From Undibacterium sp. KW1 (GTDB lineage Bacteria; Pseudomonadota; Gammaproteobacteria; Burkholderiales; Burkholderiaceae_D): 64,000 nucleotides of DNA. Each line of letters opens with the position of its first letter. Within the stretch, counting starts at the first letter, position 1. The position numbers and the translations under genes are program-made. The stretch lies in the NCBI RefSeq assembly GCF_009937955.1, contig NZ_AP018439.1, positions 6,138,001-6,202,000 on the forward strand, written 5' to 3'. The notes beneath the pieces were generated by a model that saw only the letters and a list, made by a program, of their open reading frames with translations, was not told where the DNA came from and made no database searches. Below are positions 63,004-64,000 of this stretch, in pieces.

Positions 63004-63321
63004 ATGACTTTCCTGAATATCGCCTTCCCAGTTGCCAGTGCACTGCCAGTTTCCCAAATCGCTATCAGTGCCGTTGTTGGCGCTGCCCGTCCATTGCTGG
63101 GCCTGGGCATCCTCGCCACCATGCTGATCGTGTTCAAACCTATGTTGCTGGGCATGTTGCGCGCAGCCTTGCTGGTGATCAGCCCAAAACAATCCCGTGA
63201 AGAAAAAACAGCTTCACGCAACCTGCGCAATATGCTGACTATCCGCCGTATCGCCAATGACCTGGACCGCAGCTCGCCTAACATGGCTGCTGAATTGCGT
63301 GCCCTGGCTGCACGTGGCTGA
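63004..63321 (+). CDS. Small membrane-associated protein, 105 aa
   Basis: Hydrophobic N-terminal two-thirds (VASALPVSQIAISAVVGAARPLLGLGILATMLIVFKPMLLGMLRAALLVI) with one or two helices, then a basic helical tail (SREEKTASRNLRNMLTIRRIANDLDR). Unrecognised. GTGGAG lies about 10 bases before the ATG. First gene of the short LysR-linked operon. Confidence 0.7.
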   Translation: MTFLNIAFPVASALPVSQIAISAVVGAARPLLGLGILATMLIVFKPMLLGMLRAALLVISPKQSREEKTASRNLRNMLTIRRIANDLDRSSPNMAAELRALAARG

Positions 63322-63366
63322 GCGCCCCTGGCTAAACATAGCACGATTAAATAAGTAATTGGTATT

Positions 63367-63798
63367 ATGCAACATTCATCTGCTTATTCTTTAGCTGGCG
63401 CAACAGCCCAGAGCACTGTAGTGGCACAAACTCAGGTGCGCCAAGCACGTCAGCCTCGTGCAGTAGCTGGTTCCCGCAGTCTGGCTTCGATGTTGCCGAC
63501 CATGCTGACAACAGGTCTGGTGAGTCTGGTAGCAACCGCAGTCCTGCGCCTGATGTGGATGGGCTACGGGCATGATTTCATGGCTGCCTGGATGGAAGCA
63601 TGGCTGACTGTATGGCCTATCGCTTTTCCGGCTGCCTATATCAGCAAGCCTCTGGTCAACAAGCTGGCGCGCATGTTGAGCAAGCCAGTCAGCAGCGAAT
63701 CTGCACTGAGTGCCAGTGATATCATGCAGGCTTCTGACGAGGCTACGGCAAAAAGTGGCTTGAAACGCAAGCCTGCATTATTGCCAGTGCATCGTTGA
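63367..63798 (+). CDS. DUF2798 membrane protein
   Basis: 143 aa with two membrane helices in the middle (about 43-62 and 75-97). HDFMAAWMEAWLTVWPIAFPAAYISKPLV is the DUF2798 pattern, of unknown function. It follows the 105-aa gene by 45 bases and shares its transcript; a terminator lies 50 bases after its stop. Confidence 0.82.
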   Translation: MQHSSAYSLAGATAQSTVVAQTQVRQARQPRAVAGSRSLASMLPTMLTTGLVSLVATAVLRLMWMGYGHDFMAAWMEAWLTVWPIAFPAAYISKPLVNKLARMLSKPVSSESALSASDIMQASDEATAKSGLKRKPALLPVHR

Positions 63799-63848
63799 TT
63801 GTACTGCTTGCCTTTAAGTAAGGCGTTGCACGAGATAGAAGATTGAAG

Positions 63849-63879
63849 AGCCGCAGATTAATCAACCTGCGGCTTTTTT
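63849..63879 (+). terminator. Terminator after the DUF2798 gene, overlapping the opposite gene's 3' end
   Basis: AGCCGCAG and CTGCGGCT form an 8-bp stem with a 10-base loop, followed by TTTTTT. The stop codon of the minus-strand gene lies inside the loop, so the hairpin serves both directions in part. Confidence 0.85.
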
Positions 63880-64000
63880 GTTTCTGGCGTCGGTCAGGCC
63901 TGTGCATTGCTCCATATACTCTTGCATGACTTCTTCCTGTATCTTTCTGATGCTGCCGTCTTTTTCCATATTGCGTAAAACAGCTTCTACCGCAGGAACC
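63862..64000 (-). CDS. C-terminus of a periplasmic binding protein (partial)
   Basis: The minus-strand frame ends at TGA 63862-63864 and runs off the window. The visible 45 residues (AVLRNMEKDGSIRKIQEEVMQEYMEQC) look like the C-terminal helix of family-3 solute-binding proteins. Only the end is seen, so the call is tentative. Confidence 0.55.
   Translation of the reverse strand, partial: VPAVEAVLRNMEKDGSIRKIQEEVMQEYMEQCTGLTDARNKKAAG

Noticed and set aside
1..64000. CRISPR arrays, tRNA, rRNA, riboswitches, prophage genes
   Set aside because: No regular spacer-repeat pattern, cloverleaf, conserved rRNA block, RFN/THI-type element or phage structural gene was seen on reading both strands; a dedicated search could still find a divergent small RNA.

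Overview
The window looks like chromosomal DNA of a betaproteobacterium, most likely Burkholderiales/Oxalobacteraceae (Undibacterium-like). This is inferred from moderate GC, ATG/GTG starts with AGGA-type ribosome binding sites, Lrp-linked PutA, LytS/LytTR pairs and DUF2141/DUF3570/DUF4266 families; no rRNA, tRNA, CRISPR array, prophage or transposase gene was seen.

Layout. 1-8.2 kb: a branched-chain-type ABC importer (binding protein cut by the window edge, LivF, LivG), a GMC oxidoreductase, a nitronate monooxygenase, a composite intergenic repeat, and mmsA divergent from a LysR regulator. 8.3-12.9 kb: a family-3 periplasmic binding protein, an FKBP isomerase, glycerol kinase and small envelope proteins. 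13-16.5 kb: a large hairpin repeat, a BtaA-like (DUF3419) gene with an acyltransferase-like partner, then a 0.9 kb AT-rich non-coding region. That region is built from two diverged copies of one module, with DnaA boxes repeated at an exact 582-bp interval, each followed by a DnaA-trio-like tract and an AT-rich stretch. 16.5-28.6 kb: DUF2059 protein, UGT-like glycosyltransferase, MFS transporter, TetR, PutA with a divergent Lrp regulator, LysE exporter, two small unknowns and an acyl-CoA ligase.

28.7-32.8 kb: a minus-strand cluster TlpA thioredoxin - DUF4266 lipoprotein - DUF3570 outer-membrane protein - ApbE flavin transferase - RTX/DUF4214 protein. Both proteins next to ApbE carry a D-x-x-S-G-A-S sequence that fits the FMN-attachment motif, so this may be an extracytosolic flavinylated redox system. 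33.1-44.6 kb: a decarboxylase-like protein, a cupin, and two LytS/LytTR two-component pairs flanking a DUF4304 gene and a DUF2141-carotenoid oxygenase pair; then a GlxA-like regulator divergent from an exported DJ-1/PfpI protein, and a serine hydrolase.

44.6-47.5 kb: an accessory-looking stretch (GNAT, Phd/ParE-type toxin-antitoxin, SUKH-like immunity-type protein, DUF2314 protein) in which three gene units are each followed by the same ~37-bp direct repeat. 48.2-56.3 kb: PbpC and a 1713-residue bacterial alpha-2-macroglobulin with an intact thioester motif, separated by a second copy of the 5.3 kb repeat. 56.4-64 kb: a short perfect hairpin element, an exported protein of unknown role, a tyrosine-phosphatase-like protein, a SnoaL-like protein, riboflavin synthase, a 7TM hybrid-input histidine kinase, a LysR regulator, two small proteins and the 3' end of another binding protein.

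Across the window the DnaA-box 9-mer TTATCCACA occurs at least 23 times on the two strands, against about 0.5 expected for random sequence of even composition, with the densest group (nine) between 12.85 and 18.43 kb around the duplicated module. The main items to follow up are that module, the ApbE cluster, and several dispersed hairpin repeats whose copies show compensating changes in their arms.
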